Assembly (NCBI GenBank): GCA_934597345.1
Contig: CAKTRJ010000047.1
Coordinates: 1-13,941 of the forward strand
DNA from: an uncultured Oscillospiraceae bacterium
GTDB taxonomy: Bacteria; Bacillota; Clostridia; Oscillospirales; Oscillospiraceae
DNA: 13,941 nucleotides
Direction: 5' to 3'
Below, piece by piece: positions 12,605-13,941 of this stretch; the stretch's first letter is position 1, and each line of letters begins with the position of its first letter. Under the pieces are notes generated by a model. That model searched no databases and was not told the DNA's origin. It saw only the letters and a list, made by a program, of their open reading frames with translations. Position numbers and translations under genes: made by a program.

Positions 12605-13789
12605 ATGACCGTTGCGGGGATCATCTGTGAATTCAATCCGCTCCACAGCGGCCATGCCTACCTGATGGCTCAGCTGCGGCAGCATGGCGCGGACGCCGTG
12701 GTCTGCGCCATGAGCGGCAACTTTGTCCAGCGGGGCGAGCCCGCGCTGGTGAACAAGCTCTCCCGTGGGGAGATGGCGGTGGACTGCGGTGCGGATCTGG
12801 TGCTGGAGCTGCCGACTCCGTGGGCTATGGCCACGGCGGAGACCTTTGCCAAAGGCGGCGTCCAGCTGCTGGCTATGGCGGGCTGCACCCACATCGGCTT
12901 CGGCAGCGAGTGCGGCGATGCCGCGCTGCTGCAAGGTGTGGCGGACACGCTGTTGTCTCCCGATTTGCAGGCGGATATCCGTACGGAGCTGGCGGCAGGC
13001 GTTACCTACGCCGCCGCCCGGCAGAAGGCCGTCGAAGCCCGTCTGGGGGCTTCCGCGTCGGTGCTGCGCCAGCCCAACGACACGCTGGCTGTGGAATATC
13101 TGAAGGCCTACCGCCGACTTGAGGTTGACATAACACCGATCGTGGTGCGGCGGGTCGGCGCCGGCCATGACGGCGCTCCGTCGGAGGGCTATGCCTCCGC
13201 CTCCTATATCCGCCAGATGGTGCGGCGGGGTGAGGGAGAGTCGGCTTTCTCCTTTATGCCGGAGGCCGCTTCAACGGTACTGGCTCGTGAGCTGGCGGTG
13301 GGGCGTGTGACGGACAGCCGCCATGTGGAGCGGGCCATTCTGGCCCGTTTGCGGCAGATGACAGAGGAGGAATTTGCCGCCTATGACGGCGGCGGAGAGG
13401 GCCTGTACCACCGGGTGTACGACGCGGTGCGTCGCTGCGCCACGGTGGAGGAGCTGCTGGCGGCGGTGAAAACCAAGCGCTATCCGGCGGCCCGTCTGCG
13501 GCGGCTGGTGCTCGCGGCGTGGCTGGGGCTTCCCAAAGCGCCGGAGACCGTACCCTACGCCCGTGTGCTGGCGGCCAACGAAACGGGCCGCGCCCTGCTG
13601 CGGCAGATGCGGAGGGCGGGGCAGCCGGTGCTGACCAAGGCGGCGGATGTGGCGGCTCTTGGCCCGTCTGCGGAAGAGCTGTTCCGGCGGGAGGCGGCGT
13701 ATACCGATCTTTATACGCTGGCTTATGATGCGCTGGAACAGTCCGTACCCGGCAGCGACTGGCGGCTGACGCCGGTGATGAAAAAATAA
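12605..13789 (+). CDS. tmcAL: tRNA(Met) cytidine acetate ligase TmcAL (YlbM)
   Basis: 394 residues. Uses ATP and acetate to make N4-acetylcytidine at the wobble base (C34) of elongator tRNA-Met, as shown for B. subtilis TmcAL. The nucleotidyltransferase site is FNPLHSGH (10-17, HxGH variant); other blocks are CAMSGNFVQRGEPA (34-47), IGFGSE (97-102), PNDTLAVEYLKA (157-168), ASYIR (199-203) and KRYPAARLRRLVLAAWLG near 304-321. The ATG at 12605 is chosen for GGAGC 8 nt upstream and MTVAGIICEFNP; an in-frame ATG at 12581 has no site. Divergent from mtnN, convergent with spo0A; the last codons and stop lie in the 48-bp palindrome. Confidence 0.94.
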   Translation: MTVAGIICEFNPLHSGHAYLMAQLRQHGADAVVCAMSGNFVQRGEPALVNKLSRGEMAVDCGADLVLELPTPWAMATAETFAKGGVQLLAMAGCTHIGFGSECGDAALLQGVADTLLSPDLQADIRTELAAGVTYAAARQKAVEARLGASASVLRQPNDTLAVEYLKAYRRLEVDITPIVVRRVGAGHDGAPSEGYASASYIRQMVRRGEGESAFSFMPEAASTVLARELAVGRVTDSRHVERAILARLRQMTEEEFAAYDGGGEGLYHRVYDAVRRCATVEELLAAVKTKRYPAARLRRLVLAAWLGLPKAPETVPYARVLAANETGRALLRQMRRAGQPVLTKAADVAALGPSAEELFRREAAYTDLYTLAYDALEQSVPGSDWRLTPVMKK

Positions 13790-13825
13790 AACGTGAGGAT
13801 ATATCCTCACGTTTTATTTTTTCAT
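13778..13825. terminator. 48-bp perfect palindrome, bidirectional terminator between tmcAL and spo0A
   Basis: Every base from 13778 to 13801 pairs with 13825 to 13802. The GC core GTGAGGATATATCCTCAC is flanked by AACGT-type and A6/T6 runs, so each strand reads a stem followed by T's. It contains the tmcAL stop (13787-13789) and the spo0A stop (13822-13824). Confidence 0.93.
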
Positions 13826-13941
13826 TGGCCCTGATTCTTGCGGTGGAGGCGGATACGGTCGGCGATCATGGCGATGAATTCGCTGTTGGTGGGCTTGCCC
13901 TTGGCGCTGTTGACGGTGTAGCCGAAGTAGCCCTGCAGGGT
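13822..13941 (-). CDS. spo0A: Spo0A, sporulation master regulator (C-terminal end only)
   Basis: 39 C-terminal residues; the gene continues beyond the window's right edge. GYFGYTV then [20 protein letters not shown] is the signature end of the Spo0A DNA-binding (sigma-A-contacting) domain, where B. subtilis has [19 protein letters not shown]. Spo0A~P controls entry into sporulation, so the organism carries at least the key regulator of endospore formation. Stop TGA lies within the shared palindromic terminator. The receiver domain cannot be judged. Confidence 0.93.
   Translation of the reverse strand, partial: TLQGYFGYTVNSAKGKPTNSEFIAMIADRIRLHRKNQGQ

Overview
The window looks like chromosome from a gut-type, spore-forming, fairly GC-rich Firmicute, most likely Oscillospiraceae/Oscillospirales. 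This rests on the Firmicute rplU-prp-rpmA operon with an N-terminally extended L27, the terminal codons of spo0A at the right edge, a lysine-rich UgpC/MsmX-type ATPase, and a multi-hairpin intergenic repeat of a type I associate with this group. The taxon is an inference. No rRNA, tRNA or CRISPR array was seen.

Left part (1 to about 3340): an accessory segment, less GC-rich than the rest and markedly AT-rich in its last third. It holds a TnpV-like transposon protein with an extra C-terminal helix-turn-helix-like tail. Next is a two-gene restriction-modification unit, a BglII/BstYI-like endonuclease overlapping an MT-A70 adenine methyltransferase, with its own promoter inside the end of the tnpV-like gene. 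Last is a stand-alone protein joining a nucleoside-deoxyribosyltransferase/TIR-like domain to a long helical, coiled-coil-like tail. Together they read as cargo of a mobile element that continues left of the window. The effector-like protein is the best candidate for something undescribed.

Middle (3341 to 8553): ordinary GC-rich chromosome. A membrane-anchored MerR-RDD fusion regulator is divergent from a small SGNH hydrolase. The shared sugar-ABC ATPase follows, behind a long structured leader. A 59-residue two-helix membrane protein is divergent from a LysR regulator, and their overlapping promoters are flanked by a pair of identical inverted 9-mers.

Right part (8374 to 13941): housekeeping genes, mostly on the minus strand. 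rplU, prp and rpmA form an operon with a near-consensus promoter; Prp is the protease that trims the L27 extension. obgE follows as a separate unit beyond a terminator and an intergenic repeat. Downstream of obgE is a 59-residue gene whose Shine-Dalgarno lies inside the obgE terminator hairpin. mtnN and luxS form a pair that detoxifies S-adenosylhomocysteine and makes AI-2. tmcAL (tRNA-Met wobble-cytidine acetylation) is divergent from mtnN across a palindrome that holds both -35 boxes. tmcAL converges on spo0A across a perfect 48-bp palindrome that contains both stop codons.

Every assignment was made by eye from motifs and gene order, without database searches. Promoter and operator calls are pattern matches.
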